A DNA stretch of 9,222 bases from JAEWSN01 sp038249175 (GCA_038249175.1 JBBRWP010000124.1:1-9222); one strand, 5' to 3'; shown: positions 1-6,996, counted from the stretch's first letter. Notes: generated by a model not told the origin, from the letters alone. Translations and numbers: made by a program.

Positions 1-1
1 A

Positions 2-214
2 TACTTGAGCGGGATGACTTTCCGAATGTATCATACCTGCTACCGCGTGAAGGATATCCATGAAGCGCTGTCTGTTTTAAAGCAGCAGAGGTATGCAATT
101 GTCTGCGAACCGGTTCCGGGACCGGTGTTTGACAATCGGCTCATTGCGTTTGCCTTTCATGCTAGAATGGGTTTGGTTGAATTGGTAGAGATGCAGGAGG
201 TGTTGCACGTATGA
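2..214 (+). CDS. VOC (glyoxalase-fold) family protein, 3' part only
   Basis: This is the C-terminal portion of a reading frame open from the window edge, so the N-terminus is missing. What is seen is one beta-alpha-beta-beta-beta half of the vicinal oxygen chelate fold: the strand MYHTCYRV with a His, a helix (KDIHEALSVLKQQ), the loop CEPVPGPVFDNR, and the closing strand GLVELVE, whose Glu is in the place of a metal ligand. This pattern is typical of methylmalonyl-CoA-epimerase/glyoxalase-like (Glyoxalase_4) proteins, where His and Glu bind a divalent metal. The ATG at 14 or the TTG at 5 could start a short protein, but 69 residues is only half the usual 120-150, and no clear ribosome binding site is visible before them. 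The stop overlaps the next start (ATGA), so it is translationally coupled to the MBOAT gene. The substrate cannot be told; a role in preparing an acyl-CoA or acyl-ACP donor is inference from context. Confidence 0.75.
   Translation, partial: YLSGMTFRMYHTCYRVKDIHEALSVLKQQRYAIVCEPVPGPVFDNRLIAFAFHARMGLVELVEMQEVLHV
195..202 (+). promoter_or_regulatory. Ribosome binding site of the MBOAT gene
   Basis: AGGAGGTG lies 8 bases before the ATG at 211, inside the end of the upstream gene. It is a near-perfect Shine-Dalgarno sequence and fixes the MBOAT start. Confidence 0.85.
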
Positions 215-1791
215 ACCTCGTTTCAGTAGCCTTTCTCGTGTTTGCATCATTGTTGTTTATCCTGTATTTTATAGCGCCGAAAAAGATGCAATGGTGGATA
301 CTTTTGGTTTTCAGCTATTTCTTTTATATGTTTGCAAATCCGTTATTGGTGGTGGTTTTAATCTCTGTAACGATGAGTACCTACATTGCCGGACGCTGGA
401 TGGGTAAACACTATAAAGCGTATGAAATATTTCTGGAAGCCAATCGGGAAAAATTGACAAAATATGCCAAAAAACAACTGAAAAACCAACTGAAATCAAA
501 GAACCTACGGTTGCTGATGACTTGTCTGGTCTTCAACCTGGGCATTCTCGGGTTCCTCAAATATTCGAATTTTTTCATCGACCTCATGAACGGGTTGGGT
601 TTATCTGTTTCGCATATCGGGTGGATTTTATTGCCGATCGGTTTGTCGTTTTATACCTTCCAATCTGTTGGTTACGCAATCGATGTTTATCAAGGGAACA
701 TTGAGGCTGAAAAAAACATTGCGCGTTATGCACTGTTTGTTTCCTTCTTCCCACAAATTTTGGAAGGACCCATTGGTCGATACAAGGAACTCGCACCGCA
801 ACTGGTTGCGAAACATCCTTTTGATTATGTCCAATTCACCTATGGGTTGCAACGGGCTTTGTGGGGCGTATTTAAAAAAATTGTTATCGCCAATCGTATT
901 GCTCTGTTTGTACAACTGATCTATTCGAACAGTTCGGACTATTCCGGGTTTATTTTAACGCTGGCTACCTTCATGTATGCTATACAACTATATGCAGATT
1001 TTTCCGGGTATATGGACATAGCCCTTGGTATCAGCCAAGCCTTGGGCATCCGGCTTACTGAGAACTTTCAACGTCCTTATTTTTCACGATCCATCACAGA
1101 GTTTTGGCGAAGATGGCATATCACTTTAGGGGCATGGTTTCGGGATTTTCTTTTTTATCCGCTGATGCGATCGCGCCTCATCACTTCTGTTTCTAAGTCA
1201 GCACTTGTGAAAAAAAATAAGTTTTTGAAAGACTTGCCAATTGTGATCACTTTCGTTGTTTTGTGGACGTTGATCGGTTTTTGGCATGGCGCCGCCTGGA
1301 CGTTTATCCTGTATGGGTTGTACCATGGTACGTTGATTATCTTGGAAATGATGACCGAATCGCTTGGCATTCGGATGAGAACTTTTTTCCATATCAATGA
1401 CCAAAAGGTCATATACAAAGGATTCCAGATGGCGAGAACCTTTTTGTTGGTTTGTTTAGCCTATGTTCTGTTCCGATCTGGAACGCTTGAACAGGCGGTA
1501 TCCATCTATCATCAGATATTCTTCTCCTTCTTCCATGGTCCCAATGGCATGCTGGATGGCTTATTTACAGAAACATTTAGAAAACGGGAATGGTTTGTAT
1601 CGTTTGTTTCTGCGCTGATTTTCCTTGTGGTAAGTATTGTTCAAGAAAAAACGTCCGTTCGTGAATGGGTTTCAAAAAAAGGTTGGGTTATTCGCTGGGC
1701 GATTTACCAGGGGCTGATTTTTTTAACAATATTCTGGGGGATGTATGGTCCCGGGTACAATGCCAGCGATTTCATATATATGCAGTTTTGA
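211..1791 (+). CDS. MBOAT family membrane-bound O-acyltransferase (AlgI/DltB-like)
   Basis: This is a polytopic inner-membrane enzyme of 526 residues, within the usual range for AlgI-type proteins (about 460-530). Family hallmarks are visible in order: FFPQILEGPIGRYKEL, which matches the SFFPQ..AGPI.R motif; the conserved stretch DFSGYMDIALGIS; EFWRRWHITLG with His303; and GFWHGAAW with the expected catalytic His359. Hydrophobic segments run through nearly the whole protein, with a basic cytoplasmic loop at about 70-100 (KYAKKQLKNQLKSK). Known relatives move acyl groups across the membrane onto alginate (AlgI), teichoic acid (DltB) or other exopolymers, usually with an SGNH partner, and such a partner follows here. 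Translation is coupled to the upstream VOC gene through an ATGA overlap. The acceptor polymer and the acyl group cannot be told. No Dlt synthetase or carrier gene is visible, so I do not call it dltB. Confidence 0.93.
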   Translation: MNLVSVAFLVFASLLFILYFIAPKKMQWWILLVFSYFFYMFANPLLVVVLISVTMSTYIAGRWMGKHYKAYEIFLEANREKLTKYAKKQLKNQLKSKNLRLLMTCLVFNLGILGFLKYSNFFIDLMNGLGLSVSHIGWILLPIGLSFYTFQSVGYAIDVYQGNIEAEKNIARYALFVSFFPQILEGPIGRYKELAPQLVAKHPFDYVQFTYGLQRALWGVFKKIVIANRIALFVQLIYSNSSDYSGFILTLATFMYAIQLYADFSGYMDIALGISQALGIRLTENFQRPYFSRSITEFWRRWHITLGAWFRDFLFYPLMRSRLITSVSKSALVKKNKFLKDLPIVITFVVLWTLIGFWHGAAWTFILYGLYHGTLIILEMMTESLGIRMRTFFHINDQKVIYKGFQMARTFLLVCLAYVLFRSGTLEQAVSIYHQIFFSFFHGPNGMLDGLFTETFRKREWFVSFVSALIFLVVSIVQEKTSVREWVSKKGWVIRWAIYQGLIFLTIFWGMYGPGYNASDFIYMQF

Positions 1792-1866
1792 ATTATAACT
1801 CGTGGTACAAAAACTTAGTACTCATAGAACTCGAACAGATGTAAATCATTGTTGGCGTGTATACTT

Positions 1867-1873
1867 GAGGTGA
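1867..1873 (+). promoter_or_regulatory. Ribosome binding site of the SGNH gene
   Basis: GAGGTGA precedes the ATG at 1878, with 7 bases between GAGG and the start codon. It supports this start over the in-frame ATGs a few codons downstream. Confidence 0.75.
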
Positions 1874-1877
1874 TGAG

Positions 1878-2993
1878 ATGAAACGGTCAACCATGTGGAT
1901 GAGAAGCATATTGTTTGTCTTGATTTTTAGCCTGTTTTATCTGGCGACTACCGCTGTCATGATTCCAAAAACCGGTGATATGTGGCAAAGCGGAAGGGTG
2001 ATTGACGGTTTCTATCATGCGCCCAAGCAAAGCATTGATCTCTTAACACTGGGCAGCAGCCAGGTTTTGGTAGGTTTTTCTGCCATGGATCTTTATAAAA
2101 GGAATGGGTATGCCGCATACAGTCTTGCTACTGAAAACCAGACGATGTTTGCATCCTATTATTTGTTAATGGAATGCCTGAGATATAATCAACCACAGGT
2201 ATTGATTCTTGAGGTGCAGCAATTGTTTGGGGACACCACTGAGCCTTTTTATCATAAAATTTTTGACAATATGCCGTGGTCTTCCGTGAAATGGGAAGCG
2301 GTTACAGATTATATACAACACAATCCGGATTCTTCATTGATGAATTTTCTTGTTCCGCTCGTTGTATTTCATGATCGCTGGAAGGACATTAGGTTGGATG
2401 ATCTCACCTATTTCTTCCACGATCGTTATGATCCGCTAAGAGGGTTTGTCATGTTGCATGATCGAAGTCAAATAACTGATTTCAGTGGAATAGCAGACTC
2501 ATCGGAGAGTCAAAAATCATCGATCAATTTTGTGAAAGATGAAATAGAATATTTTGATAAAATTAAAGCGCTTTGTGGTGAGGAGGGGATTCAAATAATA
2601 TTATTAAAAAATCCAACAACCCTCTGGACGCAGGAAGATCATGATGCAGTTGCACAATATGCTGCAGATAAACAATTGATATTTCTCGACATGAATGAGA
2701 CCGCCATTATTCAGCAAATAGATTTTCACTTTGCAGATGATGCACATGATAAAGGGCATTTGAATGTCATCGGTACGGAAAAAGTATGTGCATATTTATC
2801 GGTCTATTTGAAAGAACATACAATGCTGCAGGATCGCCGTGGCAATCCTGCATATGCTTTTTTGGAAAAGGATTTGGTTACGTATGAAAAAATGATGGCA
2901 GAAACCAAGGCTCTGATGGGTAAGACCCTTGACATTCCAATTAAAGACATGAATAAACGGTTGATTTATAAAACATGCTCTATATTCCGATGA
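1878..2993 (+). CDS. Membrane-anchored SGNH-hydrolase-like protein (AlgJ/DltD type)
   Basis: The protein has 371 residues. It has a basic N-terminus and a single hydrophobic segment (about residues 10-28) that should anchor it, with the rest outside the membrane. After it comes LGSSQVLVG: in DltD and AlgJ/AlgX-like proteins this GSS carries the block I nucleophile, here Ser61. Near the end DKGHLN supplies the DxxH pair, Asp291 and His294. The region LRYNQPQVLILEVQQLFG is the typical strand after the first helix. Such proteins work with an MBOAT acyltransferase in O-acylation or acyl transfer on the outer face of the membrane. The gene lies 86 bp after the MBOAT stop on the same strand with no terminator between, so co-transcription is likely. 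The C-terminus (about 330-371) is basic and has no clear family match. The next feature downstream is a repeat element, so the original 3' end could have been altered, but nothing proves this. Confidence 0.85.
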   Translation: MKRSTMWMRSILFVLIFSLFYLATTAVMIPKTGDMWQSGRVIDGFYHAPKQSIDLLTLGSSQVLVGFSAMDLYKRNGYAAYSLATENQTMFASYYLLMECLRYNQPQVLILEVQQLFGDTTEPFYHKIFDNMPWSSVKWEAVTDYIQHNPDSSLMNFLVPLVVFHDRWKDIRLDDLTYFFHDRYDPLRGFVMLHDRSQITDFSGIADSSESQKSSINFVKDEIEYFDKIKALCGEEGIQIILLKNPTTLWTQEDHDAVAQYAADKQLIFLDMNETAIIQQIDFHFADDAHDKGHLNVIGTEKVCAYLSVYLKEHTMLQDRRGNPAYAFLEKDLVTYEKMMAETKALMGKTLDIPIKDMNKRLIYKTCSIFR

Positions 2994-3044
2994 TGGTTTG
3001 ACAATGAGCGTGTACGATGGCTCGTTGGATAGTTGTTATTAACG

Positions 3045-3052
3045 CATTCTAT
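3045..3052. repeat. Possible target-site duplication, left copy
   Basis: CATTCTAT occurs here and again at 3224-3231, just outside the inverted-arm element. Because the inverted ends also contain ATTCTA on the other strand, part of this match could come from the palindromic ends rather than from target duplication, so the exact length is uncertain. Confidence 0.45.
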
Positions 3053-3223
3053 GATTCTACCGTAATAACCCGAAAATGCTCCAATTTGATGCCAAATCGC
3101 GGCGTTATCGGCAGTACAATGCTCCGCATTGTACTGGTAGACCGCGATATTGGCCTGAAATTGGTCATTTTCAATCGATTTTGCCTCCTCCGGAGTCAAA
3201 ATCGGGGGTTGTTACACTAGAAT
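3053..3223. mobile_element. MITE-like element built of two imperfect inverted arms
   Basis: The two halves are inverted copies around a 3-base loop at 3123-3125. From the centre out the paired blocks are CAGTACAATGC (3112-3122) with GCATTGTACTG (3126-3136), TCGCGG with CCGCGA, GCCAA with TTGGC, CCAATTT with its complement, and GAAAATG with CATTTTC. At the ends ATTCTAnnGTAAnAACCC appears on both strands. The right arm carries an extra stretch (about 3174-3206) that contains its own hairpin. CATTCTAT is found directly repeated at 3045-3052 and 3224-3231, which fits an 8-bp target-site duplication. No transposase is present. The short size, terminal inverted repeats and flanking direct repeat are what is expected of a non-autonomous element, but other copies would be needed to prove it. 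I cannot name the parent family. Confidence 0.6.
3112..3136. repeat. Perfect 11-bp hairpin at the centre of the element
   Basis: CAGTACAATGC, loop TCC, then GCATTGTACTG. The stem is perfect, and with the flanking GCCAA/TTGGC and TCGCGG/CCGCGA pairs the fold extends to 3091-3154 with internal loops. No T-run follows on either strand, so it is not a standard intrinsic terminator, although a transcript from the SGNH gene would fold strongly here. Confidence 0.8.
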
Positions 3224-3231
3224 CATTCTAT
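3224..3231. repeat. Possible target-site duplication, right copy
   Basis: This is the second copy of CATTCTAT, matching 3045-3052. It overlaps the local palindrome TAGAATCATTCTA (3218-3230), so the end of the element cannot be set to the base. Confidence 0.45.
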
Positions 3232-3361
3232 AGATCAAGTTGAATAGATATTATTCATGTATTGATTCGCGGGTTATATTCATTCCGTTGTACAATAAAT
3301 GGAGCCATCTCATCAGGATGCCTCCAAATCTTGCAGAACGATATGCTCAAAATGCTACGAA

Positions 3362-3703
3362 TTATAGTACATTAAGAGCTGCAACATACTTTATTTTGTC
3401 ATTAAAACAAATTTTTTCCATTGAAGGTCCTTGTTGATTATAAATGACATTCACCAGAGTATATCCTTGTACGATGTAACCTTCCCAAGAATGCATAACT
3501 TCATCCTTCTTCATATTACAGTCACGAATAAATTTTTTCAGTTCTTTGGTCGTATCAATTTTGGTTGAATTGGTCTCAATCAAGTCGATATAGATATTTT
3601 TTTCGAAAGGTAGATACAAGGTACCATCCTTCATCGCATTCAATGTCGTAGTATAATCTTTTACGGCGATAACATGGCGATTTTTTTCCTTTTTTGAATT
3701 CAT
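3362..3703 (-). CDS. Hypothetical protein, not recognised
   Basis: This is a 113-residue frame starting MNSKKEKNRHVIAVKD and ending KYVAALNVL. It is rich in Lys, Asn, Asp and Ile, has no membrane segment or signal peptide, and looks like a small soluble alpha/beta protein (a strand such as NIYIDLIET, a helix such as TTKELKKFIRDC, then strands around YTLVNVIYN). I see no family motif. GGGAG (plus-strand 3717-3721) lies 13 bases before the ATG, which is rather far. The frame stays open upstream to an ATG at 3805, but that extension is less protein-like and would run through the divergent promoter region. The gene is visibly more AT-rich than its neighbours and lies in a gap between two operons beside a mobile-element-like repeat, so it may be acquired. 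It could also be a remnant of a longer gene. Confidence 0.45.
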   Translation of the reverse strand: MNSKKEKNRHVIAVKDYTTTLNAMKDGTLYLPFEKNIYIDLIETNSTKIDTTKELKKFIRDCNMKKDEVMHSWEGYIVQGYTLVNVIYNQQGPSMEKICFNDKIKYVAALNVL

Positions 3704-3805
3704 AAAATCACATATACTCCCATAATATTTTATTAATACCGTTCTATGGTACCTTTTTAATAATAACACACCCACATCAAATAAGTATGAATGGAGTGTG
3801 AACAT

Positions 3806-4045
3806 ATGAATTCAGGGACTGAAAAAACTAAAGTTGACTGGGGTCCGTTTATATGGGGCTCGATCGCAGGCATTGCATCATGGATCGCGATCTTCTTTGA
3901 TTGTTGGCTATTCAACGAAAGCACCAGCATAGGCGTCATAAAATGGCCAGTCCCGCATACAACGACCAGAGCCACTTCCGATGATTGTATCATGGAAGAA
4001 CGGTCTTTGTTCTTTTTTATGCTGCAAAAAAAAGATTTTTTGTGA
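3806..4045 (+). CDS. Small putative membrane protein, not recognised
   Basis: This is a 79-residue frame. GGAG at 3793-3796, 9 bases upstream, decides the ATG at 3806 over a further ATG at 3791. After a short polar start comes one hydrophobic, Trp- and Ile-rich segment (WGPFIWGSIAGIASWIAIFF, about residues 12-31) that should span the membrane. A Ser/Thr-rich stretch and a basic, Phe-rich tail follow. The first half looks like real protein, while the tail looks random, so the gene could be frameshifted or truncated near codon 45. It diverges from the minus-strand hypothetical gene, with 102 bp between their starts. An overlapping minus-strand frame (3757-4098) has no better support. Function unknown. 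Confidence 0.4.
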   Translation: MNSGTEKTKVDWGPFIWGSIAGIASWIAIFFDCWLFNESTSIGVIKWPVPHTTTRATSDDCIMEERSLFFFMLQKKDFL

Positions 4046-4123
4046 ACCCAGAAGTTGCTTTTATGGCTCAAGGATGTTATTAGTTGCACAAAATTCACGG
4101 GAATAAACAGACTTCGTACGAAT

Positions 4124-4148
4124 GTGTATATTTATTTTGAATATACAC
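4124..4148. repeat. 9-bp perfect inverted repeat
   Basis: GTGTATATT and AATATACAC are separated by 7 bases (TATTTTG). The stem is AT-rich with no T-run behind it, so it looks more like a protein-binding site or a weak hairpin than a terminator. It lies about 100 bases before the likely promoter of the regulator gene. Confidence 0.7.
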
Positions 4149-4225
4149 AGGGCCGGCCGAATGCACGTGGTTGCACTCATCATTAATCAGATGCTCCTAT
4201 CCTTTTTGCGATGTTAGGTGATTGC

Positions 4226-4254
4226 TTGTAAAAGTATTTCGTGGTTGATATAAT
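4226..4254 (+). promoter_or_regulatory. Predicted sigma-A promoter of the regulator gene
   Basis: TTGTAA (4226-4231) and a perfect TATAAT (4249-4254) are separated by 17 bases. Transcription would start near 4261, leaving a leader of about 180 bases before the TTG start. This is the best promoter match upstream of the regulator gene; it is predicted from consensus only. Confidence 0.55.
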
Positions 4255-4343
4255 CTGGTTGGTATTATTTGTATAGCAGATGTAATGGATTTCCGTCTAC
4301 TCCTTTGATGTACGAGTAAAATTTTCGTATGTGATATTATCCA

Positions 4344-4357
4344 ATTACACATGTAAT
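4344..4357. promoter_or_regulatory. Palindrome in the regulator leader, possible operator
   Basis: ATTACA and TGTAAT are separated by CA. The half-site ATTAC/GTAAT also appears, with closer spacing, at 7084-7094 before the permease genes. A shared binding site is possible but the match is short. Confidence 0.35.
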
Positions 4358-4424
4358 CGTTTTATGAGATCGGAATGACCACATTCCCGGCGGTTATATC
4401 GTATTGACAAAGCATAATGATATT

Positions 4425-4431
4425 AAGGGGG
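4425..4431 (+). promoter_or_regulatory. Ribosome binding site deciding a TTG start
   Basis: AAGGGGG ends 11 bases before the TTG at 4443. The earlier in-frame TTG at 4404 has no such site upstream, so 4443 is preferred. Confidence 0.65.
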
Positions 4432-4442
4432 TCGAGAATTTT

Positions 4443-6824
4443 TTGAAAAAACAATCACCAAAGTTTTCGATCAGATCTTTTTCCGGCAGGAAATCATTAT
4501 TTATCCGTATCGTAGCATCACAAGCGCTCATGGGGGCCATACTGGTCGCACTGCTTTCTACCTACCTTTTTCAGCAGTTCTCTAAGAATAGTATACGTGA
4601 GATTACATGGGCATCTGAGGATAGTCTGCAGCAATCGATTCGTGTTTTCAATACACTATGGGATGGAACTTATCGATACATGAATAAGGAGTTCCTCACC
4701 AATGGCATGCTGATGGATGCGATGAATGGAGAGAAATTCGATCCTGTTCTGGCTGGTGATGTTTTTAGGAATCTGGGAAATATCGTTTCCAACAGCGGTT
4801 TATTCCAATCCGTTTATCTTTATAACGGGAAGGCGGACCGCATTTATTCCTCATTGGGACCGGTTCAGACAATGAATGAATTTTATGACCCCGGTATTGT
4901 GAGCCTGCTCCGTGCGAAAACGTTGGAGGTGGAAAAATCATCCTACAATGCTGTGGTTTACCGTCAAATGATCTTGGGAAACGGTATTTCGCCTGAACGT
5001 CGTAATGTCCTATCCGTCATTTATAGTGATAATCATTTTGTCAGTGCCATGATATTCAATCTGGATCTGGAAATTTTACAAAAATTAGTAGAAACAGATG
5101 TCAGAAATTCATCGACAAGGCTTCTTGTTTTAAGTTCTGACGGGATGGTTCTGGCAGATTCTTCAGGTAAGGATATTATGAAAGATTATTCAGATACCCA
5201 AGTCTTTCAGGAGATTAGTCATATGACGAATAACGGTTCTGTTGTTGAAGAATTGGATGAAAAGAAATCCTTAGTGACCTGGCAGTCCTGGACCAGACAA
5301 ATAAATATGAAATGGTGGTTTGTCAGTGTTTCTGATTACCGAAGCCTTCTGTCCGGAATCAGTGCTTTTCAGCGTCAAGTTCTTGGTATCGCCGGTTTGT
5401 TCATCATTTTAAGCATTTTTATTTCTCTTCTTTTCGGCCGAAGTATCTATCGTCCTATATCACGACTATTGGAGCGCATTCGAAACGGGCAAGGAACAAA
5501 CCAGGAAATCCGACAACTTGCGATTAATACCGAACATCTCGATAACAAAAAAACGATGTCGGAAATGGAATATCTTTCTAGTACATATGATTCTTTGACA
5601 AGTAATGTAGCGCGTCTCTTGTCTTTTGAAACTGTAGGAAGAATTGCGGTCAGACGTGATCTTTTATTACGGATACTACATGGGGTTGCAATAACAAAGG
5701 CTGAAATGGCGAGAACCTTGCCTGATAAACCTTGGTTTTTTGCATCAGAAGGATTTTGTACTGTTGCTATCCGGTTTGATCATCAAGTTTTATTATCTTC
5801 ACAGCATTCTGCGGATGACATGGCATTACTTCGTTTTGCGGTGATGAATATAGCCGATGAATTATCCGGTAATGTCATGGGCGTGCAAACACTGGAAGTA
5901 TCTGAAGATCTTCTATGCCTAATACTGCATGTCGGAGACCCACAAGAAACCCCTTCCGGTCAGACCGAGAGGATACGTGAAGTTTTATCTTTGATACAGG
6001 ATGCTTGTCAGCAGCATCTATCCTTATCCATTACTTCCGGGGTTGGAGAAGAGATGGCGTTAACTGGAGATATTCCGAAAACTTGGAAACAAGCAGTGGA
6101 TGCGTTGGGATATCGTTTTCTTAAGGGGACTGGATCTGTTTTGTTTTATAAAGACATGGAGTCCCATCGTATGCAGATATATCAATACCCATCAGAGGCG
6201 GAACACGATATCCTTGAAGCCCTTCGAGCTTTTGATGGTTCCGGACTGGAATCGGCTCTGGATCATTTTTTAAGAGAAGTATCCATCTATACGATACCCG
6301 AAGTTCGTCTTGCCTTGACTCAACTAGTCATTGTGACACAGCGTATGTTTGAAGATGGATTGTCAACGGAGGGGAAAACAGATGAGAGTCTGAATCTTAC
6401 TTTTGAGATTGCCGAAACAATGTCAGAGACACGAAAAATTTGGTTGGGAGAGTTTACTCAAGGAATGGAACTTTTACGAAGGAAACGTGATGCACGGCAC
6501 GATGATCAATTGAGAAAAGTTCGTCAACATGTTGAATTTGCATATTGCGATGCAAATCTGACCATTGGGGCGTTGGCCGAAGAAGTGGGTCTGTCCGCAA
6601 ATTATCTTCGAACACTTTATAAAGAGGCAAACGGCCAATCCATCACAGAACATATTGCATTTTTAAGATTTCAAGAAGCCAAGCGCTTGCTTCGGGAGAC
6701 GGATATGCCAGCAAATAAGATTGCCGGTAGGATTGGGTACCAAAGTAGCGGTTATTTTTACACGGCATTTCGAAAATCTACCGGTATGACACCAGAAGAA
6801 TACCGTCGTTCGTGCGAAGAATAA
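4443..6824 (+). CDS. Membrane-bound sensor and AraC-family transcriptional regulator (YesS-like)
   Basis: The protein has 793 residues from the TTG at 4443 (806 if it starts at 4404). A basic N-terminus leads into TM1 (about 19-43). A long extracytoplasmic sensor region of the Cache type follows (about 45-310), then TM2 (about 312-336), and a HAMP-like start, RSIYRPISRLLERI. A cytoplasmic linker runs to about 680; it includes a stretch resembling the degenerate central region of YesN/YesS regulators. The last 100 residues (about 690-790) are an AraC double helix-turn-helix: helix one around LTIGALAEEVGLSANYLRTL, helix two around IAGRIGYQSSGYFYTAFRKS, ending with the conserved TGMTPEEYRR. Such proteins sense extracellular sugars or their binding proteins and switch on a nearby ABC transporter gene set, here the two permeases downstream. 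The gene has its own promoter and a strong terminator behind it, so it appears to be transcribed separately from the permeases. Confidence 0.92.
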   Translation: MKKQSPKFSIRSFSGRKSLFIRIVASQALMGAILVALLSTYLFQQFSKNSIREITWASEDSLQQSIRVFNTLWDGTYRYMNKEFLTNGMLMDAMNGEKFDPVLAGDVFRNLGNIVSNSGLFQSVYLYNGKADRIYSSLGPVQTMNEFYDPGIVSLLRAKTLEVEKSSYNAVVYRQMILGNGISPERRNVLSVIYSDNHFVSAMIFNLDLEILQKLVETDVRNSSTRLLVLSSDGMVLADSSGKDIMKDYSDTQVFQEISHMTNNGSVVEELDEKKSLVTWQSWTRQINMKWWFVSVSDYRSLLSGISAFQRQVLGIAGLFIILSIFISLLFGRSIYRPISRLLERIRNGQGTNQEIRQLAINTEHLDNKKTMSEMEYLSSTYDSLTSNVARLLSFETVGRIAVRRDLLLRILHGVAITKAEMARTLPDKPWFFASEGFCTVAIRFDHQVLLSSQHSADDMALLRFAVMNIADELSGNVMGVQTLEVSEDLLCLILHVGDPQETPSGQTERIREVLSLIQDACQQHLSLSITSGVGEEMALTGDIPKTWKQAVDALGYRFLKGTGSVLFYKDMESHRMQIYQYPSEAEHDILEALRAFDGSGLESALDHFLREVSIYTIPEVRLALTQLVIVTQRMFEDGLSTEGKTDESLNLTFEIAETMSETRKIWLGEFTQGMELLRRKRDARHDDQLRKVRQHVEFAYCDANLTIGALAEEVGLSANYLRTLYKEANGQSITEHIAFLRFQEAKRLLRETDMPANKIAGRIGYQSSGYFYTAFRKSTGMTPEEYRRSCEE

Positions 6825-6897
6825 TGTACAATACCTATGATCTGACAATTGTAGTAGTTATATGAGAATCAATTTGAGTTCGTTCATTTATTTAGAT

Positions 6898-6947
6898 AGA
6901 CAGGGAAATCCCTTTCAACCAACGGGATTTCATCCTGTCTGTTTTTT
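6898..6947 (+). terminator. Strong intrinsic terminator after the regulator gene
   Basis: AGACAGG plus GAAATCCC pairs with GGGATTTC and CCTGTCT around an 11-base loop, with only a 2-base bulge (AT at 6932-6933). The stem is followed at once by GTTTTTT. It separates the regulator from the permease operon. Confidence 0.93.
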
Positions 6948-6996
6948 CATTATGCGTGTTTTGTGATAAAACACACGGTATTCAACTTTCATGAAA

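Larger units (their letters stand above)
4046..4442. other. Intergenic region before the AraC-type regulator gene
   Basis: About 400 bases without a supportable gene on either strand. It holds a 9-bp inverted repeat (4124-4148), a promoter-like pair (4226-4254), a short palindrome (4344-4357) and the ribosome binding site of the regulator gene (4425-4431). I see no terminator for the preceding small gene. Confidence 0.7.

Noticed and set aside
3053..3223. IS66-type element, because of GTAA near the ends and an 8-bp direct repeat
   Set aside because: In that family GTAA is the very end and the duplication lies directly outside it; here the inverted similarity extends 8 bases beyond GTAA and no direct repeat is found at that border.
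3240..3437. Plus-strand 65-residue frame from a TTG
   Set aside because: No ribosome binding site, no family features, and it overlaps the end of the better-supported minus-strand gene.
3757..4098. Minus-strand frame opposite the small membrane-protein gene
   Set aside because: No recognisable features; it overlaps both the divergent promoter region and the plus-strand frame, which has a good ribosome binding site and a clear TM segment.
4124..4148. Inverted repeat as a terminator of the small gene at 3806-4045
   Set aside because: No T-run follows and the stem is weak; it is better kept as a possible binding site.
4151..4158. GGCCGGCC palindrome
   Set aside because: It stands out in AT-rich DNA, but a single 8-bp palindrome with no repeat or context is not evidence of function.
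4404..4442. Upstream TTG (4404) as start of the regulator gene
   Set aside because: It has no ribosome binding site, whereas AAGGGGG precedes the in-frame TTG at 4443 at a workable distance.
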